Source: Limobrevibacterium gyesilva (GTDB lineage: Bacteria > Pseudomonadota > Alphaproteobacteria > Acetobacterales > Acetobacteraceae). Taken from it: 64,000 bases of DNA. Each line of letters starts with the position of its first letter. Position 1 is the first letter of the stretch. The position numbers and the translations under genes were made by a program. The stretch spans positions 1 through 64,000 of the forward strand of contig NZ_JAPDNT010000019.1 of NCBI RefSeq assembly GCF_025989185.1. The letters run 5' to 3'. The notes beneath the pieces were generated by a model. That model was not told the DNA's origin. It did not search any database and saw only the letters and a list, made by a program, of their open reading frames with translations. Shown here piece after piece: positions 28,360 through 37,575 of the stretch.

Positions 28360-29046
28360 ATGGAACGGCATTCTCTCGTACAAGCAATTCACGCGATTGA
28401 AAGCGAGTTGGAGATCGAGATTGCTGATCGAGCAGAGATCGTTCGCGAGGCATACCACCTTAGACATCAGGTGTATTGCGTAGAGCGGGGATATCTTACT
28501 GGTTCTGCTGGACTTGAGGTCGATGAATTCGACCTGCGGGCACGCCAGGCCGTGCTGCGCAGCCGTCAGACAGAGGAAGTCCTGGGAACCGTCCGCCTGG
28601 TGCTTCCGGCCGTCGAGACGCCCGACGACAGCTTCCCGATGCAGCGAGTCTGCGCGTGGTCGATCCTGCGGCCGCATGTGCCCCTGACGTCGACGGCCGA
28701 GATCTCCCGCTTCGCCATCTCGAAACAGCGGCGGGCCGGCACGTCGACACTGCTCATGCGGCTCAAGTTGATGCAGGGCATCGTCCGGCTGAGCTCCGAA
28801 CTGAACCTGACCCACTGGTGCGCCGTCATGGAACCCAGCCTGCTCCGCCTGTTGCAGATGACGTACATCGACTTCCAGCCGGCCGGTCCCGTCGTGGATT
28901 ATCACGGGCCGCGCCAGCCATGCTTCAACAGCATCCGCACCGTCCTGGAGCGGATTGGCAGCGAATGCCCCGATCTCTGGCAGTTCCTGACCGAGGGTGG
29001 ACGGCACTACCCATGGAGCCGGAAGCGCGAACTGGCTGCGGCCTGA
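28360..29046 (+). CDS. PEP-CTERM/exosortase-system acyltransferase
   Basis: 228 residues. AYHLRHQVYCVERGYL near residue 30-45 and the EISRFAISKQRR block near 115-125 are hallmarks of the GNAT-like, LuxI-related acyltransferases found with exosortase systems (N-acyl amino acid synthase type). These are thought to make an acylated amino acid or signal tied to surface polymer and PEP-CTERM protein production. Shine-Dalgarno taggagg lies 8-14 bases before ATG 28360. It sits 660 bases after a PEP-CTERM gene. An AHL synthase is less likely: the spacing of the conserved residues fits the exosortase-associated family and no luxR is near. Confidence 0.85.
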   Translation: MERHSLVQAIHAIESELEIEIADRAEIVREAYHLRHQVYCVERGYLTGSAGLEVDEFDLRARQAVLRSRQTEEVLGTVRLVLPAVETPDDSFPMQRVCAWSILRPHVPLTSTAEISRFAISKQRRAGTSTLLMRLKLMQGIVRLSSELNLTHWCAVMEPSLLRLLQMTYIDFQPAGPVVDYHGPRQPCFNSIRTVLERIGSECPDLWQFLTEGGRHYPWSRKRELAAA

Positions 29047-29231
29047 TCCCCTTCCGGCCTGAACCTCCCCCGGCGTGAGCCTTTCCCCACCCTGACCGCC
29101 GGCGCTGCGCGCCGCGGCCGGCCTCGCCGATCGCTGCGTGCCGGCATTGATCGCCGGCGCGGCGGGTGCGATGAAGCGGGGCGACGCACCCGCGCGCCGC
29201 GGGCAAGGCAAACAAATCGATGGGGGGCTGG

Positions 29232-30401
29232 ATGACGCGCATACGCATGGTCCTGGCCGCAATGGCCACCTTGATGCTGGCGGGCACGGCGGAGGCGCAG
29301 CAGACCGTCAGGATCGGCCTGATTCTGCCGATGACCGGTCCGTTCCAGTCCACCGGCCGCCAGATCGACGCCGCAGTGAAGCTGTATATGCAGCAGCACG
29401 GGGACAGCGTCGCCGGGCAGAAGATCGAGGTGATCCTGCGTGACGACGCGGGCGTGGCCGACACCACGCGGCGCCTGGCGCAGGAACTGGTGGTGCGCGA
29501 CAAGGTGGCCGTGCTGGCCGGATTCGGCCTGACGCCGCTGGCCATGGCGACGGCGCCGATCGCCACCCAGGCCAAGGTGCCGATGGTGGTGATGGCCGCG
29601 GCCACCTCGTCGATCACGCAGCAATCCCCGTTCGTGGTGCGCACCGCCCAGGTGGTGGCGCAGCCGGCCGTGGCCATCGCCGACTGGGCGCTGCAGAACG
29701 GGGTGAAGCGGGTGGTCTCGCTGGTGAGCGACTACGGCCCCGGCTACGACGTGGAGAAGTGGTTCAACGACCGCTTCAGGCAGGGCGGCGGGGAGGTTCT
29801 GGCGGCCTTGCGCGTGCCCCTGGCGAACCCCGATTTCGCGCCGTTCCTGCAGCGCGCCGCCGACGCCAAGCCCGATGCGCTGTTCGCCTTCGTGCCGTCC
29901 GGGGTGGGCAGCATCCTGGCAAAGCAGTTCGTGGAGCGCGGGCTGGACAAGTCGGGCATCCGCTTCATCGCCACCGGCGACGTGACCGACGACGACATCG
30001 TGAACGCCATGGGCGATGTGGTGCTGGGGATGGTGACGTCCGGCCCGTATTCGGCCGCCCATCCGTCGGACACGAACAAGGCCTTCATCCAGGCGTTCGA
30101 GAAGGCCAACAACGGCATGCGGCCGAACTTCATGGCCGTGTTCGGCTATGACGGCATGCACGCGATCTATGCCGCGCTGGAGAAGACCAAGGGCGGCATC
30201 GATGGCACGGCCCTGGTGGAGGCGATGAAGGGCCTGTCCTGGGAGAGCCCGCGTGGCCCGATAATGATCGACCCACAGACGCGCGACGTGGTGCACAACC
30301 TGTACATCCGCAAGGTCGAGAAGGTGGATGGCGCGCTGTACAACGTTGAATTTGCGACTTTCCCGATGATGAAGGACCCGGCCAAGGCGGCGCAGCCCTG
30401 A
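29232..30401 (+). CDS. livK: Branched-chain amino acid-type ABC transporter substrate-binding protein
   Basis: About 389 residues. A signal peptide (MVLAAMATLMLAGTAEAQ) is cleaved after the AEA motif, followed by VRIGLILPMTGPFQSTGRQI, the N-terminal strand of the type I periplasmic-binding fold (LivK/Peripla_BP_6). It binds a small organic ligand in the periplasm and delivers it to LivHM. Start ATG 29232 (ggggg just upstream) is preferred over ATG 29220. First gene of a five-gene livKHMGF set. The ligand may be an organic acid rather than an amino acid, given tcuAB next door. Confidence 0.93.
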   Translation: MTRIRMVLAAMATLMLAGTAEAQQTVRIGLILPMTGPFQSTGRQIDAAVKLYMQQHGDSVAGQKIEVILRDDAGVADTTRRLAQELVVRDKVAVLAGFGLTPLAMATAPIATQAKVPMVVMAAATSSITQQSPFVVRTAQVVAQPAVAIADWALQNGVKRVVSLVSDYGPGYDVEKWFNDRFRQGGGEVLAALRVPLANPDFAPFLQRAADAKPDALFAFVPSGVGSILAKQFVERGLDKSGIRFIATGDVTDDDIVNAMGDVVLGMVTSGPYSAAHPSDTNKAFIQAFEKANNGMRPNFMAVFGYDGMHAIYAALEKTKGGIDGTALVEAMKGLSWESPRGPIMIDPQTRDVVHNLYIRKVEKVDGALYNVEFATFPMMKDPAKAAQP

Positions 30402-30431
30402 CCTGACGCTGCCGGGGCCGCCGGGCGGACC

Positions 30432-31292
30432 GTGCTGACCAACCTGTTCGACGGCGTCGCCTACGGCATGCTGCTGTTCGTGCTCGCCTGCGGGCTGTCC
30501 GTGACGCTGGGGTTGATGAATTTCATCAACCTCGCGCACGGGGCGTTCGCCATGGCGGGCGGCTATGTCGCGGCGTATTGCGTGAACCGGCTCGGGGCGC
30601 CGTTCCTCGCCGGCCTGCCGCTGGCCTTCGTCGCCAGCGCCCTGACCGGCGTGGTGCTGGAGCGCACGCTGTACGTGCACGTGTATGGGAAAAGCCATCT
30701 GGACCAGGTGCTGTTCACCATCGGCCTGGTATTCATGTCCGTCGCCGCCGTGGATTTCGTGCAAGGCTCGCAGCAGCAGTTCATCGCGTTGCCGGCGTTC
30801 CTGCGGAGCCGGTTCGAGGTGCTCGGGGTTTCGATCGGCGCCTATCGCCTGCTGATCATCGGCATCTGCGGCGCGCTGGCGCTGGCATTGCAGCTCGCGC
30901 TGACCCGCACCCGCTTCGGCAGCCGGCTGCGCGCGGCGGTCGATGATCCGCGGGTGGCGCGCGGCCTGGGCATCAATGTCGACGCCATCTTCATGGTGAC
31001 CTTCGCCGTGGGCTCCGGGCTGGCCGGGCTGGGCGGGGCGTTGGGGGCGGAGATCCTGGGGTTGGATCCGTCGTTCCCGCTGAAGTTCATGGTGTATTTC
31101 CTGATCGTGGTGACGGTGGGCGGGGCGTCCAGCATCATCGGGCCGTTCCTTGCCTCGATCCTGCTCGGGGTGGCCGACGTCGCCGGCAAGTACTACGTGC
31201 CGGAAGCCGGCGCCTTCGTGATCTACACGGTCATGATCGTGGTGCTGCTGTGGCGGCCGCAGGGGCTGTTCGCACCCAGGCTGGCACGATGA
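30432..31292 (+). CDS. livH: Branched-chain ABC transporter permease LivH
   Basis: 286 residues, about eight membrane helices. It starts with GTG 30432 (MLTNLFDGVAYGMLLFVLAC) and has the family motif LGLMNFINLAHGAFAMAGGY near the N-terminus and the cytoplasmic EAA-like loop around GVDARGLGINV-type sequence (VARGLGINVDAIFMV). The stop overlaps the livM start (ATGA). Confidence 0.92.
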   Translation: MLTNLFDGVAYGMLLFVLACGLSVTLGLMNFINLAHGAFAMAGGYVAAYCVNRLGAPFLAGLPLAFVASALTGVVLERTLYVHVYGKSHLDQVLFTIGLVFMSVAAVDFVQGSQQQFIALPAFLRSRFEVLGVSIGAYRLLIIGICGALALALQLALTRTRFGSRLRAAVDDPRVARGLGINVDAIFMVTFAVGSGLAGLGGALGAEILGLDPSFPLKFMVYFLIVVTVGGASSIIGPFLASILLGVADVAGKYYVPEAGAFVIYTVMIVVLLWRPQGLFAPRLAR

Positions 31293-32281
31293 ACGCGGCG
31301 CACCGTGCCAGCGCCGCCGCCGCCCTGGCGGCCGCCACGCGGTGGCGGCCGGCAGAATTCGTCTTCTGGGCCGCAGCGGCCGCAAGCTGGTTCCTGCTGC
31401 CCGACCAATACCTGCTGCTGAACGAGGTGGCGATCTTCGGCCTGTTCGCGCTGTCGCTCGATCTCGCGCTGGGCTATGGCGGCATCGTCTCGCTGGGGCA
31501 TGCGGCGTTCTTCGGCTTCGGCGCCTATCTGGCGGGGTTGCTGGCGAAATGGGGTATCGGCGACCCGTTGCTGGGGCTGGCGGCGGCCGGCGTCGCCTCG
31601 ATGCTGCTGGGGTTCGCCACGAGCTTCCTGGTGCTGCGCGGGTCCGACCTCACGCGCATCATGGTCACGCTCAGCGTCTCGCTGGTGCTGTTCGAGGTGG
31701 CGAACCGGCTGACCTGGCTCACCGGCGGCGCCGACGGGCTGCAGGGCGTAGTGATGGCGCCGATCCTCGGGCGGTTCGAGTTCGATATGTTCGGGCGCGT
31801 GGGCTATGCCTACAGCCTGAGCGTGCTGTTCGTGCTGTTCCTGATCGCGCGGCGCATCATGTCCTCGCCGTTCGGCCTGTCGGTGCGCGCGGTGAAGGGC
31901 AACGCACTGCGCACCGCCGCCATCGGCATTCCCGTCACCGGGCGGCTCGTGGCCATCTACACGCTGGCCGCCGCCTATGCCGGCATCGCCGGCGCGCTGC
32001 TGGCGCAGAGTACGCAGTTCGTGTCGCTGGACGTGCTGGCCTTCCACCGTTCCGCCGACGTGCTGCTGATGCTGGTGATCGGCGGCGTCGGCTATCTCTA
32101 TGGCGGCATCGTCGGCGCGCTGCTGTTCAAGGTGATGCAGGACTGGCTGTCCGGACTGACGCCGCAATACTGGCAGTTCTGGATCGGGCTGCTGCTGGTT
32201 CTGCTGGTGGTGGTGGGACGCGAGCGCATCTTCGGCTGGCCGCTGGCGCTGTGGCGGCGCGTGGCCGGACGGCGCGCATGA
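31289..32281 (+). CDS. livM: Branched-chain ABC transporter permease LivM
   Basis: 330 residues from ATG 31289, about ten membrane helices. LSLDLALGYGGIVSLGHAAF is the LivM signature. The segment AVKGNALRTAAIGIPVTGRL is the loop that contacts the ATPases. Overlaps livH and livG by 4 bases, so translation is coupled. Confidence 0.92.
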   Translation: MNAAHRASAAAALAAATRWRPAEFVFWAAAAASWFLLPDQYLLLNEVAIFGLFALSLDLALGYGGIVSLGHAAFFGFGAYLAGLLAKWGIGDPLLGLAAAGVASMLLGFATSFLVLRGSDLTRIMVTLSVSLVLFEVANRLTWLTGGADGLQGVVMAPILGRFEFDMFGRVGYAYSLSVLFVLFLIARRIMSSPFGLSVRAVKGNALRTAAIGIPVTGRLVAIYTLAAAYAGIAGALLAQSTQFVSLDVLAFHRSADVLLMLVIGGVGYLYGGIVGALLFKVMQDWLSGLTPQYWQFWIGLLLVLLVVVGRERIFGWPLALWRRVAGRRA

Positions 32282-33030
32282 GCGTGGTGCTGGAGACCAT
32301 CGGCCTGCATCGCCGCTTCGGCGGCCTGGCCGCGACCAGCGACGTGTCGCTGCAACTGCAGCGCGGCGCGCGCCACGCGCTGATCGGGCCGAACGGCGCG
32401 GGCAAGACCACGCTGATCAACCTGCTGACCGGCGTGCTGCGCCCTTCCGCCGGGCGCATCCTGCTGGACGGCGCCGACATCACGGCGCTGCGGCCGGACC
32501 AGCGGGTGCGGCGCGGACTGGTGCGGACGTTCCAGATCAACCAGCTTTTCCCCGAGCTGACGCCGTTGATGACGGTGGGGCTGGCGATTTCGCGCCGGCT
32601 TGGCCTCGACACGCAGGTCTGGCGCCGCATCGGCACAAGCGGCGACGTCGTCGATCAGAGCGTCGAGATCCTAGAACGCTTCGGGCTGGTGGAGGCGATG
32701 AACCAGCCCACCGGCGCGCTGCCCTATGGCCGCCAGCGCCTGCTGGAGATTGCGGTGGCGGTCGCCTGCGGCCCGCGTGTGCTGCTGCTGGACGAACCTG
32801 CGGCGGGGGTGCCCGAGGGCGAGCGTGATGGCATCCTGGCCGGTGTGGCGGCCCTGTCGGCCGACGTGACGGTGCTGCTGATCGAGCACGACATGGACCT
32901 GGTGTTCCGCTTCGCCGAGCGCATTTCCGTGCTGGTGGGCGGCGCGCTGCTGGTCGAGGGCACGGCCGCCGAGATCGCCGCCGATCCCCGTGTGCGAGCG
33001 GTCTATCTGGGCGACGCGGCGCATGACTGA
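32278..33030 (+). CDS. livG: Branched-chain ABC transporter ATP-binding protein LivG
   Basis: 250 residues. Walker A is GPNGAGKTT (about 39-47), Walker B VLLLDEPAAG, and the switch His is in LIEHDMDLVF. The signature is PYGRQRLLEIA where LSYGQQR is usual: the Ser is replaced by Pro and a Gln by Arg, a notable departure but in an otherwise intact protein. The long insertion around RTFQINQLFPELT is typical of LivG. The start overlaps the livM stop. Confidence 0.92.
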   Translation: MSVVLETIGLHRRFGGLAATSDVSLQLQRGARHALIGPNGAGKTTLINLLTGVLRPSAGRILLDGADITALRPDQRVRRGLVRTFQINQLFPELTPLMTVGLAISRRLGLDTQVWRRIGTSGDVVDQSVEILERFGLVEAMNQPTGALPYGRQRLLEIAVAVACGPRVLLLDEPAAGVPEGERDGILAGVAALSADVTVLLIEHDMDLVFRFAERISVLVGGALLVEGTAAEIAADPRVRAVYLGDAAHD

Positions 33031-33733
33031 CATCCTCGCCATCGAGGGCCTGTCGGCAGGCTATGGCGCGGCGGTGGTGCTCTCGGACGTGTCGCTCTCA
33101 TTGCCGCAGGGCCAATCGCTGGCCCTGCTGGGGCGCAACGGCATGGGCAAGACGACGCTGCTGACCAGCATCGTCGGCCTGACGCGCCATTTCGGCGGCA
33201 ACGTGCGCCTGGGCGGGCGGGACATCACGCGGCTGCGGCCGGAGCAGCGCGCGGCGGCAGGCATCGGCTGGGTGCCGCAGGAGCGCAACATCTTCCGCTC
33301 GCTGACCGTGGAGGAGAACCTGACGGCGGTGGCGCGGCCGGGGCAGTGGGATGTCGCGCGGGTCTACGCCGTGTTCCCGCGCCTGCGCGAACGCCGCCGC
33401 AACATGGGCAACCAGTTGTCCGGCGGCGAGCAGCAGATGCTTGCGATCGGCCGCGCCCTGGTGCTGAATCCGCGGCTGCTGCTGCTGGACGAACCCACCG
33501 AGGGGTTGGCACCGATCATCGTGGCCGAACTGCTGGCCGTGCTGCGGCGGCTGACGCGCGAGGAGGGCCTGTCCGCGGTGATCGTCGAGCAGCACGCGCG
33601 CAAGGTGCTGGATGTGACCGACCAGGCGGTGATCCTGGAACGCGGTGGCGTGGCGCATGCCGGCCCCAGTGCGGCGTTGCAGGCGGATGCCGGGCTGCTG
33701 GAGCGCACCCTGGGCGTGGCCGGGCGCCGCTGA
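33023..33733 (+). CDS. livF: Branched-chain ABC transporter ATP-binding protein LivF
   Basis: 236 residues from ATG 33023, inside the last codons of livG. Walker A GRNGMGKTT, signature LSGGEQQMLAIGRAL, Walker B LLLLDEPTEGLAP, and switch His in VIVEQHARKVL are all canonical. It ends the livKHMGF operon; tcuB converges on it 14 bases downstream, with no clear terminator between. Confidence 0.93.
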   Translation: MTDILAIEGLSAGYGAAVVLSDVSLSLPQGQSLALLGRNGMGKTTLLTSIVGLTRHFGGNVRLGGRDITRLRPEQRAAAGIGWVPQERNIFRSLTVEENLTAVARPGQWDVARVYAVFPRLRERRRNMGNQLSGGEQQMLAIGRALVLNPRLLLLDEPTEGLAPIIVAELLAVLRRLTREEGLSAVIVEQHARKVLDVTDQAVILERGGVAHAGPSAALQADAGLLERTLGVAGRR

Positions 33734-33747
33734 TCAAGCGGCTGTCG

Positions 33748-34827
33748 TCAACGCTCCATGGCCGCACGCAGCAGGGCGGCGCTGCGGTGGATGCCGTGGA
33801 CGAACTTGCTGTAGGGCAGCATCAGGAACAGCGCCAGGACGAAGCCCAGATGCACCGCCAGCGCCACCCCCATGGCGCCGGTGGCGCGCAATGCCAGCAG
33901 CACCAGCCCGGTCAGCGCCACCATCAGCAACAGGAACAGCAGCGCGTATTCGCCGCCGAGCAGGGCGCGCGCGGCGGGTGCTGGGTCGGCGATCACTTTC
34001 ATCCAGATCAGCCCGAACGTGCCCACTACCATGCCCAGCCCGCCCAGCGTGCCCAGGATCACTGGCGCGCTCAGCAGCGAATACGGCGCGACCCAGCCCA
34101 GGAAATGATGGAACACCGTGGCGACCGAGGTCGAGGCGAAGCACAGCATGAAGCCGTAGAACATGGCGTGGTGCAGCCATTTGCGTACGCCCGAGAAGGA
34201 TTCGTCCGGGTAGTTGCAACCGTCGCCGCCGCCGCCGAGATTCTTCAGCGTCAGTGCATCGCGAACCGCCTGCAGGAGGGGTTTGCCGCGGGGTGAGCCG
34301 GCACCGGCGTCACGCCAGAAATTGACCGCCGACATCGCCAGCGCCAGCAGCGCATACAGGAACGTCGCACTGGCAACCCAGACCATGACGGAATAGGGGA
34401 TCACCGCGAAGAAAGCGCCCGGCCCGGTATGCGTGCCCGTCAGCACGCCGGGCGACTGCAGCAGGGCGGTCAGCACCAGCACCAAGGCCACCCCCATGGC
34501 CGCGACCAGCGAGACCACGGTGCCATTGCGCTTCAACAACCGCGCCAGCGGTTGCGGCCAGGCATATTGCTCGTAGCTCTCGGCCCGGACCTCCGCGAAC
34601 GACTTCGGCAGATTGATGCCGAACTCGTGCGGCGGCGCATACTGGCACGCATAGAAGCAGCCGCGGCAGCCATGGCAGAGATTGGCGAGATAGCTGAGAT
34701 CGGCGGCAGCGAACTCGCGGCGCAGCTCCATCGCCGGGAACACCGCGCAGAAACCCTCGCAATAGCGGCAGGCGTTGCAGATCTCCATGGCCCGCCGCGC
34801 ATCGGCGACCGCCTCAGTTTCGCGCAT
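33748..34827 (-). CDS. tcuB: Tricarballylate-utilisation iron-sulfur/membrane protein TcuB
   Basis: 359 residues. Two four-cysteine clusters, C17-x2-C20-x2-C23-x3-C27 and C51-x2-C54-x2-C57-x3-C61, bind two [4Fe-4S] centres; after them come about six membrane helices (residues 110-350) with His residues suited to haem or quinone contact. TcuB re-oxidises the flavin of TcuA and passes electrons to the quinone pool. Its start lies 14 bases inside the end of tcuA. The liv transporter converging on it may import the substrate. Confidence 0.9.
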   Translation of the reverse strand: MRETEAVADARRAMEICNACRYCEGFCAVFPAMELRREFAAADLSYLANLCHGCRGCFYACQYAPPHEFGINLPKSFAEVRAESYEQYAWPQPLARLLKRNGTVVSLVAAMGVALVLVLTALLQSPGVLTGTHTGPGAFFAVIPYSVMVWVASATFLYALLALAMSAVNFWRDAGAGSPRGKPLLQAVRDALTLKNLGGGGDGCNYPDESFSGVRKWLHHAMFYGFMLCFASTSVATVFHHFLGWVAPYSLLSAPVILGTLGGLGMVVGTFGLIWMKVIADPAPAARALLGGEYALLFLLLMVALTGLVLLALRATGAMGVALAVHLGFVLALFLMLPYSKFVHGIHRSAALLRAAMER

Positions 34828-36211
34828 GTTTCGCCGCCTCCTGCCCCGCGATGCGGCCGAACACCGTGCCGATCGTCATGCCGAACCCCGCCAGATAGCC
34901 GCGCCCCAGGATGTTGCCGGCCATGATCTCGCCGGAGGCGAACAGGTTGGCGCTGGGCCGGCCGTCCTGCATGAGCACCCGCGCCTGCTCGTTCACCTTC
35001 ACGCCGAGATAGGTGAAGGTGATGCCCGGGCGCAGCGGATAGCCATAGAACGGCGGCTCGTCGATACGCCGCGCCCAGTGCGTCTTCGGCGGCGTCAGGC
35101 CATCGGTGCGGCAATCATCCAGCGAGCGGTCGTTGAACGTGCCCGGCTGCACGGCGGCGTTGTACTGCGCCACGGTGTCCTGCAGCACCGCGGCGTCCAG
35201 CCCGAGCCGTTGCGCGAGCTCACCCAGCGTGTCGGCACGGATGGCGGGGAAGACCGACGGCATGAACAGCGAGAACGCCTTCGCATCGCAGACGGAATAA
35301 GCGATCTGGCTGGGCTGCTGGGCGATCAGCCGGCCCCAGATGGCGTAGCGTTTGGGCCAGACATCCTCGCCCTCGTCGTAGAACCGCTTGCCGTCCTTGT
35401 TGACGACGATGCTGAACGGCACCGAATCCAGCCGGGTCGCGATGCCGCCGTCGAATTTCGGCGAGCGTGCATCGAGTGCGACGGCATGGAACTGGGTGGG
35501 ATCGCCAATCGGCATCACGCCCTGGTCCAGCAGATTCTTCAGCACCACGCCCTTCGCATAGGGCGTGCCGCGGATGACGAAGTTGTCCACCGCGTCGCCC
35601 CAGTATTGCCGCATCCAGTCGAGGTTGCCCTGGAAACCGCCGGACGAAGCGACCACGCATTTCGCGCGCACCGTCTCCGGAAAGCCGCGGCAGACGATCT
35701 CGGCGGCGCGCACGAAGCCGTCGTCCAGCCGCAGGGCGCGCACTTCGGTGTCGTACAGCACGTCCACGCCGATGCGCTCGGCGGTGGCGTAGTAGGCGTT
35801 CACCAGCGCCTTGCCGCCGCCCAGGAAGAATGCATTGGTGCGCGACAGGCTCAGCGTGCCCGTCAGCGAGGGCTGGAAGCGCACGCCGCAGGCCTCCATC
35901 CACGGCGTGACCTGGGCGCTGGCACGGATGGTCATGCGGGCCAGCTGCTCGTCGGTATTGCCGCCCGTCACGCGCAGCAGGTCGTCCCAGTACTCGTCCT
36001 CCAGGTAGGAGTCCGTCAGCACCTTGGTCGGGCCTTCGTGCATGGCACGGAAATTGCGCGTGTGACGGCTGTTGCCGCCACGGAATGCTTTCGGCGCGTG
36101 CTCCAGCAGCAGCACGCTGGCTCCGGCCTCGCGCGCCGTTACGGCGGCGCACAGGGCCGCGTTGCCGCCGCCGACCACCAGCACGTCATAGGTTCTCGTC
36201 AGATCGACCAT
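34814..36211 (-). CDS. tcuA: FAD-dependent tricarballylate dehydrogenase TcuA
   Basis: 465 residues from ATG 36211. The FAD dinucleotide-binding motif VLVVGGGNAALCAAVTAREA is at the N-terminus; a fumarate-reductase/KstD-type flavoprotein fold follows, ending GEIMAGNILGRGYLAGFGMT, the C-terminal FAD loop. It oxidises tricarballylate to cis-aconitate or a related polycarboxylate. Operon tcuAB, with no tcuC or tcuR in the window. The longer open frame upstream of 36211 has no family likeness. The 128-bp gap to the divergent amidohydrolase gene holds both promoters. Confidence 0.88.
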   Translation of the reverse strand: MVDLTRTYDVLVVGGGNAALCAAVTAREAGASVLLLEHAPKAFRGGNSRHTRNFRAMHEGPTKVLTDSYLEDEYWDDLLRVTGGNTDEQLARMTIRASAQVTPWMEACGVRFQPSLTGTLSLSRTNAFFLGGGKALVNAYYATAERIGVDVLYDTEVRALRLDDGFVRAAEIVCRGFPETVRAKCVVASSGGFQGNLDWMRQYWGDAVDNFVIRGTPYAKGVVLKNLLDQGVMPIGDPTQFHAVALDARSPKFDGGIATRLDSVPFSIVVNKDGKRFYDEGEDVWPKRYAIWGRLIAQQPSQIAYSVCDAKAFSLFMPSVFPAIRADTLGELAQRLGLDAAVLQDTVAQYNAAVQPGTFNDRSLDDCRTDGLTPPKTHWARRIDEPPFYGYPLRPGITFTYLGVKVNEQARVLMQDGRPSANLFASGEIMAGNILGRGYLAGFGMTIGTVFGRIAGQEAAKHARN

Positions 36212-36339
36212 CGCGGCCGCACGCCCCACCTTGCTTCCTGGACGATTGGGGTGTGCACCGGACGCATGGAAGTGGCAAGGGCCCGGTGTGACAAGCACGG
36301 GTCGCATCGGGCAGGATGCGCCGACAACAGGAGGTGGGC

Positions 36340-37575
36340 ATGACATCCTACGTATTCGGCGGCGGACGATTCCTGGATCCGCGCCAGGACGCGCTGCTGG
36401 AGGGCATCGAGGTCCTGGTCGAGAACGGCCTGGTCAAGGAGGTTTCCGACCGGCCCATCCACGCCGCCTCGGCCCAGCGCATCGACCTGCGCGGCCGCAC
36501 GCTGATGCCCGGCCTGATTGACGCGCATATCCACATCGTGCTGACCGAGGTGAACCTGCAGCTGCTGTCCGACGTGCCGCTGACGTTGCTGGCGGCGAAG
36601 GGCTCCACCTCCATGCGGGCGATGCTGATGCGCGGCTTCACCACGCTGCGCGACACCGGTGGCGCCGATTACGGCATGAAGGCCGCGGTGGAGCAGGGGC
36701 ATTTCATCGGCCCGCGCCTGTTCATCGCCGGCGCGCCGCTGAGCCAGACCGGCGGGCATGCCGACCACCGCAAGCGCACCCAATCCGCCTTCGCCTGCGC
36801 CTGCTGCAGCGGCCTGTCCTGGACCGCGCGGGTGGCGGATGGCGTGCCCGACGTGATCAAGGCGGCGCGCGACGAACTGCGCAAGGGGGCCGACCACATC
36901 AAGATCATGGTGTCCGGTGGCGTGGCCTCGCAGGCCGATCCGCTGGAAAGCCTGCAATACCGCATGGATGAGATCGAGGCCGCGGTGGAGGAGGCGGTGC
37001 GCTGGGGCAGCTATGTCTGCGCCCATGCCTACAGCGCCAAGGCCATCGAGCGTGCGGTGCGCGGCGGCGTGCGCACGATCGAGCACGGCAACCTGATCGA
37101 CGCGCCGACCGCGAAGCTGATGGCCGAGAAGGGCGCCTATATTGTGCCCACGCTGGTCGCCTACGACGCGCTGAAGCGCCGCGGCGGAGAGTATGGCCTG
37201 TCGGACTACAGCCTCGCCAAGAACGAAATGGTGCTGCAGGGCGGGCTGCGTTCGCTGGAGCTGTGCCGTGCGGCAGGGGTGAAGATCGGCTTCGGCAGCG
37301 ATCTGCTGGGCCAGCTGCAGAACGACCATTGCAACGAGTTCACCATCCGCGGCGAAGTGATGCGGCCGCAGGAAGTGATCCGGTCAGCCACCCTCGTGAA
37401 CGCCGAGATCGTCCGCCAGGAAGGCAAGCTTGGCGAGCTGATCCCGGGCGCTCACGCCGATCTGCTGGTGGTCGACGGTGATCCCTACGCCGACCTTTCC
37501 GTGTTCCTCGGCGACGGCCTGCGCATGCCCGCGATCATGCTCGGCGGGCGTTTCGTGAAGAACCAGTTGCACTGA
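36340..37575 (+). CDS. Metal-dependent amidohydrolase (imidazolonepropionase/prolidase-like)
   Basis: 411 residues from ATG 36340 with an excellent Shine-Dalgarno (aggaggt). GLIDAHIHIV supplies His63 and His65; ADHIKIMVSGGVASQ carries the bridging Lys, VCAHAYS and TIEHGN the next two His, and GFGSDLLG the catalytic Asp. This is the binuclear-zinc subtype III of the amidohydrolase superfamily that hydrolyses N-acyl or peptide bonds or related lactams. Substrate unknown. Its 3' end overlaps the convergent metalloprotease gene by 41 bases. Confidence 0.87.
   Translation: MTSYVFGGGRFLDPRQDALLEGIEVLVENGLVKEVSDRPIHAASAQRIDLRGRTLMPGLIDAHIHIVLTEVNLQLLSDVPLTLLAAKGSTSMRAMLMRGFTTLRDTGGADYGMKAAVEQGHFIGPRLFIAGAPLSQTGGHADHRKRTQSAFACACCSGLSWTARVADGVPDVIKAARDELRKGADHIKIMVSGGVASQADPLESLQYRMDEIEAAVEEAVRWGSYVCAHAYSAKAIERAVRGGVRTIEHGNLIDAPTAKLMAEKGAYIVPTLVAYDALKRRGGEYGLSDYSLAKNEMVLQGGLRSLELCRAAGVKIGFGSDLLGQLQNDHCNEFTIRGEVMRPQEVIRSATLVNAEIVRQEGKLGELIPGAHADLLVVDGDPYADLSVFLGDGLRMPAIMLGGRFVKNQLH

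Noticed and set aside
28360-29046. Classical LuxI acyl-homoserine lactone synthase
   Set aside because: The HQVYCVERGYL block, a PEP-CTERM gene next door and no LuxR nearby favour the exosortase-associated acyltransferase family.
30517-30535. Palindrome TTGATGAATTTCATCAA as a further FNR-type box
   Set aside because: It lies inside livH coding sequence and has the wrong spacer (9 bases between TTGA and TCAA).
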